In this document: piece by piece, positions 34,752 to 43,957 of the stretch
Layout: each line of letters begins with the position of its first letter
How positions within the stretch are numbered: the stretch's first letter is position 1
Source of the DNA: Allobosea vaviloviae
Lineage (GTDB): Bacteria; Pseudomonadota; Alphaproteobacteria; Rhizobiales; Beijerinckiaceae
Assembly: GCF_001298265.1 (NCBI RefSeq)
Contig: NZ_LGSZ01000032.1
Location: 124,001-188,000, forward strand
Length of the DNA stretch: 64,000 nucleotides
Reading direction: 5' to 3'
Program-made: the position numbers and the translations under genes
Notes under the pieces: model-generated
Databases searched by the model: none
What the model was told of the DNA's origin: nothing
What the model saw: the letters and a program-made list of their open reading frames with translations, nothing else

Positions 34752-37700
34752 ATGGGCGTCATGGCGAGGCGAATGGCGACACGTCAGATCGGCTGCGCCT
34801 TGATCCCTTTCCGCTCCCTGCCTCCCTCGGTCCGCTCGCAAGGCGTCACTGCGGTCCTGGGCCCGACCAACACCGGCAAGACCCATCTCGCGATCGAGCG
34901 GATGGTGGCGCATCCGACCGGCATGATCGGCCTGCCGCTGCGCCTGCTGGCGCGCGAGGTCTATGCCCGCGTCGTCGAGAAGGCCGGCGTCGATGCGGTC
35001 GCGCTCGTCACCGGCGAGGAGAAGATCAAGCCGGCGCGGCCGCGCTTCTGGGTCTGCACGGTCGAGGCGATGCCGCGCGATCTCGCCGTCGATTTCGTCG
35101 CGATCGACGAGATCCAGCTCGCAGCCGATCTCGACCGCGGCCATGTCTTTACCGACCGGCTGCTGAACCGGCGCGGCCGGGCCGAGACCATGCTGATCGG
35201 CGCCGGCACGATGAAGCCGGTGATCGAGCAGCTCATCCCCGGCGTCAATGTGGTCACGCGGCCACGCCTGTCGCAGCTGCTCTTCGCCGGCGACCGCAAG
35301 ATCACGCGCCTGGCTCCACGCTCGGCCATCGTCGCCTTCTCGGTCGAGGAGGTCTACGCCATCGCCGAACTGATCCGGCGGCAAAAGGGCGGCGCGGCCG
35401 TGGTGCTGGGCGCGCTCAGCCCCCGCACGCGCAACGCACAGGTCGAGATCTACCAGTCCGGCGATGTCGATTATCTCGTTGCGACCGACGCCATCGGCAT
35501 GGGGCTCAACCTCGATGTCGACCACATCGCCTTCGCCGCCGAGAAAAAATACGACGGTCATCATTTTCGCAAACTGAACCCGGCCGAGTTCGGCCAGATC
35601 GCCGGCCGTGCCGGGCGCCATCTGCGCGACGGCACCTTCGGCACCTCGGGCCGCTGCCCGCCCTTCGAGGCCGATCTCGTCGAGGCGATCGAAAATCACC
35701 GTTTCGAGCCCATCAGGCAGTTGCAGTGGCGCAATACCGACCTCGACTTCCGCTCGATCGAACAACTCCTCGACAGCCTCAACCTGCAGCCGAACGAGCC
35801 TGGCCTGACACGCGCGCTGATCGCCGAGGACATGACGACGCTGGAAATCCTGGCGAAAGACCCCGAAATCAGGGCATTGGCGCAGGGCCGTCCGGCGGTC
35901 GAGCGGCTCTGGGAGGTCTGCGGCCTGCCCGATTATCGCAAGATCGCGCCGCAGCAGCATGCCGACCTCGCCACCACGCTGTATCTGCGGTTGATGCGCC
36001 ATGGCCGGCTCGATATCGACTGGTATAGGAGCCAGCTTGCGGCGCTCGATCGCACCGATGGCGAGATCGATACGCTGTCGGCGCGCATCTCCCAGGTGCG
36101 GACCTGGACCTTCGTTGCCAACCGACCGGACTGGTTGCCCGATCCGGAGCATTGGCAGGGGGTTGCGCGTCTTGTAGAGGACAAGCTGTCCGATGCTCTC
36201 CACGAGCGTCTTGCCAGCCGATTTGTCGATCGGCGCACCAGTGTTCTGATGCGCCGTTTGCGGGAGAATAAGATGTTGGAGGCTGAGGTCACCACGACGG
36301 GCGACGTGCTCGTCGAGGGCCAGCACGTCGGAATGCTGCAGGGTTTCCGCTTCACGGCGGACCCGAAAGCCGGCGGGCCGGAGGCGAAAGCCCTGAACAT
36401 GGCTGCGATGAAGGCGCTCTCCGGCGAGATCGAGGCGCGCGCCGCGCGCGTCGTGCTCGCTGGCGACGATGCCTTCGTGCTGTCGCATGACGGCCTGCTG
36501 CGCTGGATCGGCGAGCCTGTGGCGCGCCTGATCACCGGCGAGAAGGCGATCGAGCCGCGCCTGCGCCTGCTGGTCGAGGAGCACCTGGCAGGCCAGGCCC
36601 GCGAACAGGTCGAGGCCAGGCTTCAGCTCTGGCTGAAGAATCACGTCACGCGCCTGCTCGGCGCGCTGCAGCTGCTCGAGGATGCCGGCACCCTCACCGG
36701 CATTGCGCGCGGCATCGCCTATCAGGTGGCCGAATCGCTCGGCGTTCTCGAGCGCGCCAAGGTCGCCGAGGAAATGAAGGCACTCGACCAGGAGGGCCGC
36801 GCCGCGCTGCGCCTGCTCGGCATCCGCTTCGGCGCCTTCCATCTTTATGTTCCGGCGCTGCTCAAGCCCGCGCCGCGCGCGCTCGCAGCCCAGCTCTGGG
36901 CGCTCAAGCATGGCGGCCCGGAGCTCTCGGGCCTCGACGACATCGCCCATCTCGCGGCTTCGGGCCGCACCTCCTTCCCGGTCGACAAGGCGGTGCCCAA
37001 GGGGCTCTACCGCGCCGCCGGTTACCGCGTCTGCGGCGAGCGCGCCGTCCGCGTCGACATCCTCGAACGCCTTGCCGACCTGATCCGGCCCGCGATCGCC
37101 TATCGCCCCGGCCTGACGCAAGGCACGCCGCCGACCGGCGCGGCCGACCAGGACGGCTTCGTCGTCAGCGGGGCGATGACCTCGCTCGTCGGCTGCGCCG
37201 GCGAGGATTTCGCCTCGATCCTGCGTTCGCTCGGCTATGTTTCCTCCAAGCGGCCCGGCCCCGCCATCACCGTGCCGCTGGCCGCGCCCCCGTCCAAGCC
37301 GGTTGCGGCAGAACCCGCCAAGGCTGACGACGTCCTCGCTGGCGACGAAGCTGCGGCAGAGCCTGTCTCCGAAGCGGCAGCCTCAAGCGACGAACAGCCG
37401 GCCGAGGCTACCGCGACACCCGAGACGGCAGCCGAGCCCGATCCAGTTGCCGAGCCCGTGATCGCCGACGTTGTGGTTTCGGCCGATGCTCCCGCATTGG
37501 AGACGGCGGATGCGCCGATCCTGACGCAGGACGAGGTTGAGCCCGTGCGCGAGCCGGTTCCGGCCGACCTGATGTCGGCTCTGCCGCCGGCTGAGCCCGA
37601 GACCGCAGCCGAGACGGCCGAGACAGAGCCCGTCGCTGTCGCCAGCGAGGCGCCGGTCGCGGCAGCCGAGCCCGAACTGATCGAGGTTTGGCGTCCGCAT

Positions 37701-38210
37701 CGCCATCAAGGCGGCCGCCGGCCCGAGCAGCCCAATCGCGGCCCCCGCGAAGGCGCAGGCGCACCCGGCGAACGCCAGCCCGGCGGACGCCGTGGCGACC
37801 GGCCCAATCGCGGACCGCGACCGGGCGGACCGCGTCGCGATGGCGACGCTCCGGCGCCAGTCATGGCTGCCCCCGTCGAGGGTTCACCTGCCGTGCCGCG
37901 TCCCGAGCGCGAGCCTCGGCGTGACGACCGCCCCCGTTCAGGCCAGCGCGGCCCGCGCCCCGACCAGGGTGCAGGTCAGGGTCAGGGTCAGGGCCGGCCC
38001 GAGCAGAATCGCGGGCCCCGCCCCGATTTCAAGCGCGACGGGCGTCCGGGCGGCGGCGGTCCGCGGCGCGACGACCGTAACCGCGAGGATCGCGGTGAGC
38101 GCTTCCAGCAGCCGCCGAGGCCTCGCCCGGCTGATCGCGAGCCCGATCCGGATTCGCCCTTCGCCAAGCTCGCCGCCCTGAAGGCGCAGCTCGAAGGCCG
38201 CAAGAGCTGA
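34752..38210 (+). CDS. SUV3-like ATP-dependent RNA helicase with long disordered tail
   Basis: 1152 aa. The helicase core has Walker A GPTNTGKTHLAIERM near residue 37 and the Suv3-type DEIQ box AIDEIQLAADLDRG, then LSPRTRNAQVEIYQSG, ATDAIGMGLNLDVD and QIAGRAGRH. Middle regions resemble SUV3 C-terminal helical domains. From about residue 840 the protein is Ala/Glu/Pro-rich and acidic, then from about 1010 Arg/Gly/Pro-rich (RGG-like), closing with DSPFAKLAALKAQLEGRK. The tail may bind RNA. ATGs at 34764 and 34773 are alternatives. The S4 protein gene follows within 17 bases, and fdxA and carD are next, an order common in rhizobia. Confidence 0.88.
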   Translation: MGVMARRMATRQIGCALIPFRSLPPSVRSQGVTAVLGPTNTGKTHLAIERMVAHPTGMIGLPLRLLAREVYARVVEKAGVDAVALVTGEEKIKPARPRFWVCTVEAMPRDLAVDFVAIDEIQLAADLDRGHVFTDRLLNRRGRAETMLIGAGTMKPVIEQLIPGVNVVTRPRLSQLLFAGDRKITRLAPRSAIVAFSVEEVYAIAELIRRQKGGAAVVLGALSPRTRNAQVEIYQSGDVDYLVATDAIGMGLNLDVDHIAFAAEKKYDGHHFRKLNPAEFGQIAGRAGRHLRDGTFGTSGRCPPFEADLVEAIENHRFEPIRQLQWRNTDLDFRSIEQLLDSLNLQPNEPGLTRALIAEDMTTLEILAKDPEIRALAQGRPAVERLWEVCGLPDYRKIAPQQHADLATTLYLRLMRHGRLDIDWYRSQLAALDRTDGEIDTLSARISQVRTWTFVANRPDWLPDPEHWQGVARLVEDKLSDALHERLASRFVDRRTSVLMRRLRENKMLEAEVTTTGDVLVEGQHVGMLQGFRFTADPKAGGPEAKALNMAAMKALSGEIEARAARVVLAGDDAFVLSHDGLLRWIGEPVARLITGEKAIEPRLRLLVEEHLAGQAREQVEARLQLWLKNHVTRLLGALQLLEDAGTLTGIARGIAYQVAESLGVLERAKVAEEMKALDQEGRAALRLLGIRFGAFHLYVPALLKPAPRALAAQLWALKHGGPELSGLDDIAHLAASGRTSFPVDKAVPKGLYRAAGYRVCGERAVRVDILERLADLIRPAIAYRPGLTQGTPPTGAADQDGFVVSGAMTSLVGCAGEDFASILRSLGYVSSKRPGPAITVPLAAPPSKPVAAEPAKADDVLAGDEAAAEPVSEAAASSDEQPAEATATPETAAEPDPVAEPVIADVVVSADAPALETADAPILTQDEVEPVREPVPADLMSALPPAEPETAAETAETEPVAVASEAPVAAAEPELIEVWRPHRHQGGRRPEQPNRGPREGAGAPGERQPGGRRGDRPNRGPRPGGPRRDGDAPAPVMAAPVEGSPAVPRPEREPRRDDRPRSGQRGPRPDQGAGQGQGQGRPEQNRGPRPDFKRDGRPGGGGPRRDDRNREDRGERFQQPPRPRPADREPDPDSPFAKLAALKAQLEGRKS

Positions 38211-38226
38211 GGGCGGCGAGCGAAGC

Positions 38227-38538
38227 GTGCGGGACGATCGTCAGCGCCTCGACAAATGGCTCTGGTTCGCGCGCTTCGCCAAAACGCGCACAGTCGCCGT
38301 GCGTCTGGTCGAGGACGGCCATGTCCGAATCGACGGCCGCAGGGCGGGTAATCCCGCTCAGGCACTGAAGCTCGGTGATGTGCTCACGCTCGCCTTGCCC
38401 CATGCGACCATCGTCGTGCGCCTGCTATCGCTGGGCGAGCGTCGCGGCTCCTTCGAGCAGGCCCAGTTCTTGTATGAGCGGCTGGACCAGGGCGGGCGCG
38501 GCGATGCGCCGCTTGCAGAACAAGAGGGTAGCGTCTAA
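38227..38538 (+). CDS. S4-domain RNA-binding protein (HslR-like)
   Basis: 103 aa. S4 domain at residues 6-60: QRLDKWLWFARFAKTRTVA then GHVRIDGRRAGNPAQALKLGDVLTL (two runs). Hsp15/HslR relatives bind rRNA of stalled 50S subunits. The start is GTG at 38227, soon after the helicase stop, so the two RNA-related genes are likely cotranscribed. Confidence 0.88.
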   Translation: MRDDRQRLDKWLWFARFAKTRTVAVRLVEDGHVRIDGRRAGNPAQALKLGDVLTLALPHATIVVRLLSLGERRGSFEQAQFLYERLDQGGRGDAPLAEQEGSV

Positions 38539-38730
38539 AAATAGCGATCATTTGCATACGAATGAATTTCGAGGCCGGCGTCGCAGGAATTCGTCCTCCA
38601 GGACGGGCGATAAAGAGACATTCCTGCTACCCGAAAAGGCCTGATCGGCCTTGAATCCTGCGCCTGCGAAGGCTTTATGAGGCCGGCTGGCGGTGGGAAG
38701 CGCCTGCGACAAGATCGAGGAACCTGCGAC

Positions 38731-39069
38731 ATGACCTATGTGGTCACCGAGAACTGCATCAAGTGCAAGTATATGGACTGTGTCGAGGTCTGCCCGGTCG
38801 ACTGCTTCTATGAAGGCGAGAACATGCTCGTCATTCACCCCGACGAGTGCATCGATTGCGGTGTCTGCGAACCGGAATGTCCCGCGGAGGCGATCAAGCC
38901 GGACACCGAGCCGGGCCTGGAGAGCTGGCTGCAGCTCAATTCCAAATATGCCGCGAGCTGGCCCAATATCAGCCAGAAGAAGGATGCTCCGGCCGATGCC
39001 AAGGCGTTTGATGGCGTTGCTGGAAAACTCGAGGCGCATTTCTCGCCTGAGCCGGGCGCAGGCGACTAG
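38731..39069 (+). CDS. fdxA: Seven-iron ferredoxin FdxA
   Basis: 112 aa. Cluster ligands are in [18 protein letters not shown] and [12 protein letters not shown], the pattern of [3Fe-4S][4Fe-4S] FdxA ferredoxins; the C-terminal extension ([17 protein letters not shown]) is also family-specific. It is a low-potential electron carrier in the cytosol. I chose ATG 38731 (MTYVV), the universal start of the family. A hairpin terminator lies 60 bases after the stop. Confidence 0.95.
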   Translation: MTYVVTENCIKCKYMDCVEVCPVDCFYEGENMLVIHPDECIDCGVCEPECPAEAIKPDTEPGLESWLQLNSKYAASWPNISQKKDAPADAKAFDGVAGKLEAHFSPEPGAGD

Positions 39070-39129
39070 AAACCGGGCAGAACGACGCGCCTCAGCCTCG
39101 CGACAGCGTTAACCATTCCTGCGCCGCGG

Positions 39130-39156
39130 AACGCAAGCTTGCCCGGAGCTTGCGTT
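39130..39156 (+). terminator. Hairpin after fdxA
   Basis: AACGCAAGCT and AGCTTGCGTT form a perfect 10-bp stem with a 7-base loop. The tail is TACCTTTGATTT, only moderately T-rich. It separates fdxA from carD. Confidence 0.6.
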
Positions 39157-39161
39157 TACCT

Positions 39162-39457
39162 TTGATTTGGCGTGTTTTTTATGCTACATGATAGCCTCAG
39201 TCGCATTCGTTCCGCATGCCCCTGCGAGGTTTTTCACAATCGGGGCGCCCCCTAGAAAAGGATGACGAAAGCCGCCGGCACTCGTGCCGGAGCAATCGAT
39301 GTCTTTGGCCTGGTGGCACAGAAAGAAGCAATCGGCTGAGGGAGCGTGAAGCGACGGGGCAATACCCGTCCGCGTCAGGCAGAGTGTCTGCGGTCATCCG
39401 ACCGGAGATGAGAAGTGCGAGCCCGCATCTAGCGGTCCGGTCAGGAGTCGTAACGGC
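39162..39457 (+). promoter_or_regulatory. carD promoter candidate and long leader
   Basis: TTGATT (39162-39167) and TACATG (39185-39190), spaced 17 bases, are a possible promoter. About 265 bases then precede carD with no protein-like frame. The leader contains a stem (CCGGCA / TGCCGG) near 39276. I see no known riboswitch motif. Confidence 0.35.
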
Positions 39458-40060
39458 ATGTCCACGGTGAAGAAAGCTGTTGTGCGCCAGGGTTTCAAGA
39501 CGGGTGAATTCGTTGTGTATCCGTCCCACGGCGTCGGTCAGATCACGGCGATCGAGGAGCAGGAAGTCGCTGGCTTCAAGCTCGAACTCTTCGTCGTCAG
39601 CTTCGCCAAGGACAAGATGACGCTGCGCGTTCCCACCGCCAAGGCCGCCAGCGTCGGCCTGCGCAAGCTCGCCGATGCGGAGAGCGTCACCAAGGCTCTG
39701 ACCACGCTGACCGGCCGCGCCCGCGTCAAGCGTACCATGTGGTCGCGCCGCGCCCAGGAATACGAGGCGAAGATCAATTCGGGCGATCTCGTCGCCATCG
39801 CCGAGGTCGTGCGCGACCTCTACCGCTCCGAGGCCCAGCCTGAGCAGTCCTATTCCGAGCGCCAGCTTTATGAGGCGGCGGTCGATCGCATGACCCGCGA
39901 GATCGCGGTCGTCGACGACATCACCGAGACCGAGGCTCTGAAGAAGATCGAGGGCCAGCTCGCCAAGTCGCCGCGTCGCCCGGGCAAGGGCGAAGTCGTC
40001 GAAGCCGCCGAGGGCGAGGCCGAGGGCGACAACGACGACATTCAGGAAGAGGCCGCCTGA
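39458..40060 (+). CDS. carD: CarD family transcriptional regulator (CdnL-like)
   Basis: 200 aa. The N-terminal RNA-polymerase-interacting Tudor-like domain has FKTGEFVVYPSHGVGQI and FVVSFAKDKMTLRVPTAKA; the helical C-terminal DNA-binding domain has WSRRAQEYEAKINSGD and a long basic/acidic helix. An acidic tail (GEAEGDNDDIQEEAA) closes it. CarD stabilises open promoter complexes at rRNA and housekeeping promoters. A clear intrinsic terminator follows. Confidence 0.93.
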   Translation: MSTVKKAVVRQGFKTGEFVVYPSHGVGQITAIEEQEVAGFKLELFVVSFAKDKMTLRVPTAKAASVGLRKLADAESVTKALTTLTGRARVKRTMWSRRAQEYEAKINSGDLVAIAEVVRDLYRSEAQPEQSYSERQLYEAAVDRMTREIAVVDDITETEALKKIEGQLAKSPRRPGKGEVVEAAEGEAEGDNDDIQEEAA

Positions 40061-40088
40061 TCGCGGCTGCCACCTTTCAGACAAACAG

Positions 40089-40115
40089 AACCCGGCGGGC
40101 AACCGCCGGGTTTTT
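40089..40115 (+). terminator. Intrinsic terminator of carD
   Basis: A 10-bp perfect stem AACCCGGCGG / CCGCCGGGTT with a GCAA loop is followed by TTT. Confidence 0.9.
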
Positions 40116-40254
40116 GTCATTTCGAGCCACTGCAGCGCCTGGAGACGCGCTGATCCCGAACACACGCGCTCCGGCGGCGTTGGAACGCGGTGCAACCGGC
40201 CCCGTGCGGTGATGGCTATTGGAACGATGCTCGTCGACCGGCGTTCCCTGACGA

Positions 40255-40998
40255 ATGCCTTCTGATCTTTCCATGCCGAAACTGCAGCCCCTTGTGCGTT
40301 CGCTGGCGCTCCGGGACGAACTCGCTTCAGGGGAGCGTGCTCTCGTCGAGGGCATGACGATGCGCAGGAGAGTGCTGCGGAAGGGCGAAGAACTGGTCGC
40401 CCAGAATTCGCAACCTTCGGAGAGCTGCATCGTCCTGAGCGGCTTCACCGCCCGTGAGGTCGTGCTCGCCGATGGCAAGCGTCAGATCACCGCGCTGCAT
40501 ATCGCCGGCGATTTCGTCGATCTTCACGCATTCCTTCTCAAGCTCATGGACCACAGCGTCGTCGCGTTGACGGATTGCGAGGTGGCCTATGTACCCCACC
40601 GCGAACTGCTGCGCGTGATCGAGCAATCGCCTCATCTCGGCCGCCTGTTCTGGCTCTCGACCGTGATCGACGGCGCCATCCAGAGGGCCTGGATCACATC
40701 CAGCGGACGCCGCGCGGCAACCGCCCATCTCGGCCATCTGATCTGTGAACTCTATCTGCGCCTGCACGCCGTCGACCTGGCGCGGGACGGAAGCTTTGCC
40801 TTTCCCGTTGCCCAGACGGAGCTGGCGGATGCGCTCGGATTCTCGCTCGTCCATGTCAATCGGACGCTTCAGGAGCTTCGCGCCACCGGCTTCGTCCGCT
40901 GGAAAGGCAGCACCGTCGCCATCGTCGATTTCGACGGGCTGGCTGCGCTCTCGCAGTTCGATCCGACCTATCTCAATCTGGTCAAGTTGCCACGCTGA
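40255..40998 (+). CDS. Crp/Fnr family transcriptional regulator
   Basis: 247 aa. Beta-roll sensor (RVLRKGEELVAQNSQPSESCIVLSG, HIAGDFVDLHAFLL) and a C-terminal helix-turn-helix (VAQTELADALGFSLVHVNRTLQELRATGFV). No iron-sulfur cysteine cluster is evident. It resembles stress-related rhizobial regulators often paired with small DUF6894 genes, as here. ATG 40273 is an alternative start. Confidence 0.87.
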   Translation: MPSDLSMPKLQPLVRSLALRDELASGERALVEGMTMRRRVLRKGEELVAQNSQPSESCIVLSGFTAREVVLADGKRQITALHIAGDFVDLHAFLLKLMDHSVVALTDCEVAYVPHRELLRVIEQSPHLGRLFWLSTVIDGAIQRAWITSSGRRAATAHLGHLICELYLRLHAVDLARDGSFAFPVAQTELADALGFSLVHVNRTLQELRATGFVRWKGSTVAIVDFDGLAALSQFDPTYLNLVKLPR

Positions 40999-41032
40999 CG
41001 GAACAGATCCCGTCGCCGGAGATTGCTGCGAG

Positions 41033-41311
41033 ATGCCACGCTATTTCATCGACAGCTCCGACGGCAATTTCTCCCATATCGATAGCGAGGGCGTCGAGCT
41101 GGCGGGAGATGCCGCCGCGCGCTATCTCGCGCTCGACGCCTTGCCAGACATGGTGCGGGAGGTCTTGCCGGACGGAGACCAGCGCCAATTCGCCGTCTGC
41201 GTGCGTGATGAAGGCGGGAAGGTCATCTACAGCGCCAGCCTCACTTTGGCTGGCGGCTGGCGCGAGGGTTACACATCCGATCTCGAAAACGGACCCTTGA
41301 TCGATCTGTAA
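41033..41311 (+). CDS. DUF6894-like small protein
   Basis: 92 aa. The pattern MPRYFIDSSDG, then DSEGVELAGDAAARYLALDALPDM, and FAVCVRDEGGKVIYSASLTL matches the short rhizobial DUF6894 family, whose role is unknown. It lies 34 bases after the Crp/Fnr gene on the same strand and is probably in its operon. The stretch to the tRNA (81 bases) holds nothing I can identify. Confidence 0.75.
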   Translation: MPRYFIDSSDGNFSHIDSEGVELAGDAAARYLALDALPDMVREVLPDGDQRQFAVCVRDEGGKVIYSASLTLAGGWREGYTSDLENGPLIDL

Positions 41312-41392
41312 CGAAAACGGCCGGAACCGTCTGCGCGGCCTGGCTGGTCGCCGCGCCGAACCACCAGGCACGTCGTTGATATCGGCTGATAA

Positions 41393-41469
<77 letters not shown>

Positions 41470-41497
41470 GCGCGCCAAACCGTGTAGCATAATCGCC

Positions 41498-42316
41498 ATG
41501 CCGGTGAAGCCTCTTCTTGCTGCTTTCCTCGCCTTGCCGCTCCTTGCCGGGGCGGCCGGAGCAAATGACGCCTGCTCCGAGCTTACGGCCGACAGCCCCA
41601 CGGTTCGCCTTTCCGGGCTCGACGAGGCCGGCGACCCGCTGCTCGTCGATGGCCGGCGGCTGCGCCTTGTCGGGCTCGCCCCGCGCCAGGGCGATACGGA
41701 GGCTGCGCGGTTCACGGCCGGCCTCGCTGCCTGGCGCGACCGCGACCTGAAGCTCGTCCTGCTCGGTGGGCCCGATCGCTGGGGCCGCTTGCCGGCCCGG
41801 CTCTATATCCCGGCGAACGAAGCGAGTGCCGTGCCCCGCGAACTGGCCCCGGTGCTGCTGAGCGAGGGCGCTGCGGTTGCTCTTCCGGAGGCGCGTCCCG
41901 CGAGCTGTGGCGGCGGCGCCCGCACGACGCGGTCACGGACGCAGGCTGTCAAGGCGCCGACGCTCGCCGGCCCAGCGGCGGTCGCCCCAGCACCCGCCAT
42001 CGCAGGGTCGGAAACCGCCGTCGATGGTCATGATATCGCCGCGCTCAAGGCGCATGAGGGGCGGCTCGTGCTGCTGGAGGGGCGCATCGCCTCCGTCGGT
42101 GAGCGCGCGCAACGGACCTATCTGAATTTTTCGCGCCGGCGTGGGGAGGCCGCGTCGATCGTGCTGTCGAAAACGCTATGGCGCGAGATGAAGGATGCCG
42201 GCTGGACCGCGACCGGGCTCGGCGGTAAACGCTTGCGGGCGCGTGGCGTCCTCTCCGGGCGGGACGGCCTGCTTCTCGACGTGACATCGAAGCTCGCCCT
42301 GGAACTGGTCGACTGA
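41498..42316 (+). CDS. Secreted thermonuclease-like (SNase-fold) protein
   Basis: 272 aa. A signal peptide (LLAAFLALPLLAGAAGA) is followed by an OB-fold segment like staphylococcal nuclease: VDGRRLRLVGL, DRDLKLVLLGGPDRWGRLPARLYI. The nuclease catalytic Arg/Glu pair is not clearly conserved, so it may not cut DNA. A second beta region near residues 190-270 (HEGRLVLLEGRIASVGERAQRTYLNF) looks like another OB-fold. Function unknown. The M48 peptidase gene begins 4 bases after its stop, so they form an operon. Confidence 0.65.
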   Translation: MPVKPLLAAFLALPLLAGAAGANDACSELTADSPTVRLSGLDEAGDPLLVDGRRLRLVGLAPRQGDTEAARFTAGLAAWRDRDLKLVLLGGPDRWGRLPARLYIPANEASAVPRELAPVLLSEGAAVALPEARPASCGGGARTTRSRTQAVKAPTLAGPAAVAPAPAIAGSETAVDGHDIAALKAHEGRLVLLEGRIASVGERAQRTYLNFSRRRGEAASIVLSKTLWREMKDAGWTATGLGGKRLRARGVLSGRDGLLLDVTSKLALELVD

Positions 42317-42320
42317 CGGA

Positions 42321-43817
42321 ATGCTGGCGTTCTGGCGAGACATGCCCCTCCTCCTTCGGTTGATCTGTCGCATGCGGCTGGCCGCGCTCGCGCTTCCCGC
42401 GCTGCTGCTCGTCGGCTGCACCGGCGATCAGAGCGTGCTGCTGCCGCCTCAGGCCCCGGCCGATGGCGATATCGCGCCGCGTGTCAGCACGCTCCAGCGC
42501 GCCTCCGACAGCGAACATCTGCGGCTGCTCTCGGCCTTCGGTGGCGAATTCCGTGCACCCAAGGCACGCGCGGCGCTGGACGAGGTCGTGCAGCGGCTGG
42601 CGAAGGCTGGCGAGGGCCAGATCGGCTCCTATGAGATCACCATCCTGAACTCGCCGGCGGTGAACGCCTTCGCCTTGCCCAATGGCCGTCTCTACATCAC
42701 GCGCGGCCTGCTGGTGCTCGCCAACGACACCGCCGAGATCGCCTCCGTGCTCGCCCATGAGATCGCCCATGTCACTGCCCAGCACGCCGTCGAGCGGGCC
42801 GAGCGCGAACTGGAATCGGCGCTGGTCAGCCAGGTCGTTTCGCAGGTGCTGAAGGACCCGGCCCAGGGCGCCGCAGTGCAGGCCGGCTCGAAACTGTCGC
42901 TTGCCAAGTTCTCGCGACAGCAGGAGCTCACCGCCGACCAGATCAGCGTGCGCAACATTTCGCGCGCCGGCTACGACCCTTATGGCGCCGGGCGCTTCCT
43001 CGCCGCGCTCGGGCGCAACACCGCCTTCCGCAGCAGCGGCCAGAACCAGAACCCGGACGACAAGCGCCTCGACATCCTGTCGAGCCATCCGCAGACGCCC
43101 GAGCGCATTGCCGCCGTCACGGCCGCCGCGCGCCAGATCGGCGCGCCGGGCATCGGCGAGCGCGACGGCCCGCGCTGGCTGCAGGCGATCGACGGCATCG
43201 CCTATGGCGATGATCCGCGCGACGGCGTGGTGCGTGGGCGGACCTACCTCAACAGCGCCCTGCAGATCAGCTTCACTGCGCCCGAGGGTTTCGGCCTGGA
43301 AGCGGCGCGCGACATGGTGATCGGCGTCAGCGCCAATGGCAGCCAGGCGCTGCGCTTCGATTCCGTGACGCTGAAAGCCGACCAGACGCTGCAATCCTAT
43401 GTCGCGGCCGGCTGGATCGACGGCGTCGAGACGACCGTGGTCGAGACGCTCGACATTGCCGGCCAACCGGCGGTGATCGCCGTCGGCAAGGGCACGGACT
43501 GGACCTTTCGCCTCGCCGCCATCCAGGCCGGCAGCCGCGTCTACCGCTTCATCCTGGCGGCGCGCGGCGGCGGCGATCCCGAGCGCCCGATGCGGGCCCT
43601 GCTCCAGAGCTTTCGCGTGATGAGCGCGGAAGAGGCGCGCTCGATCAAGCCGATGCAGGTGCGCACCGTTGCTGCCGCCGCAGGCGATACCCCGGCGACG
43701 TTGGCGGCGCGGATGCCGGAGCAGGACCGCGCGCTGGAGCTGTTCATGGTGCTCAACGGCATCGAGCGCGGCGGCGCCCTGACGCCTGGCCAGCGCTACA
43801 AGATCGTGACGGAATAG
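42321..43817 (+). CDS. M48 family metalloprotease, lipoprotein
   Basis: 498 aa (ATG 42342 gives 491). The leader ends in a lipobox LLLVGCTG. The zinc site HEIAH is in VLAHEIAHVTAQHAVER, with the third ligand region QELTADQISV. NAFALPNGRLYITRGLL before it is typical of BepA/LoiP-like periplasmic proteases. A C-terminal region near residues 440-498 ends TPGQRYKIV, a LysM-like pattern. It probably degrades or quality-controls envelope proteins. Confidence 0.9.
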   Translation: MLAFWRDMPLLLRLICRMRLAALALPALLLVGCTGDQSVLLPPQAPADGDIAPRVSTLQRASDSEHLRLLSAFGGEFRAPKARAALDEVVQRLAKAGEGQIGSYEITILNSPAVNAFALPNGRLYITRGLLVLANDTAEIASVLAHEIAHVTAQHAVERAERELESALVSQVVSQVLKDPAQGAAVQAGSKLSLAKFSRQQELTADQISVRNISRAGYDPYGAGRFLAALGRNTAFRSSGQNQNPDDKRLDILSSHPQTPERIAAVTAAARQIGAPGIGERDGPRWLQAIDGIAYGDDPRDGVVRGRTYLNSALQISFTAPEGFGLEAARDMVIGVSANGSQALRFDSVTLKADQTLQSYVAAGWIDGVETTVVETLDIAGQPAVIAVGKGTDWTFRLAAIQAGSRVYRFILAARGGGDPERPMRALLQSFRVMSAEEARSIKPMQVRTVAAAAGDTPATLAARMPEQDRALELFMVLNGIERGGALTPGQRYKIVTE

Positions 43818-43957
43818 CGCGTCGCAGCCGGATCTTCACGAAGCCGCGATCGACGATGCCGAAGCGTCCGCCCGCCCCGGCAGGCGCTAGGATGGCCCTC
43901 GCAGAGGGGCACGGGCAAGGCCCGCCCCGCTCGGCCACGCCCACGCTGGAGGTCATC

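Noticed and set aside
34737..37121. 794-codon minus-strand frame over the helicase
   Set aside because: Shadow of the SUV3-like helicase.
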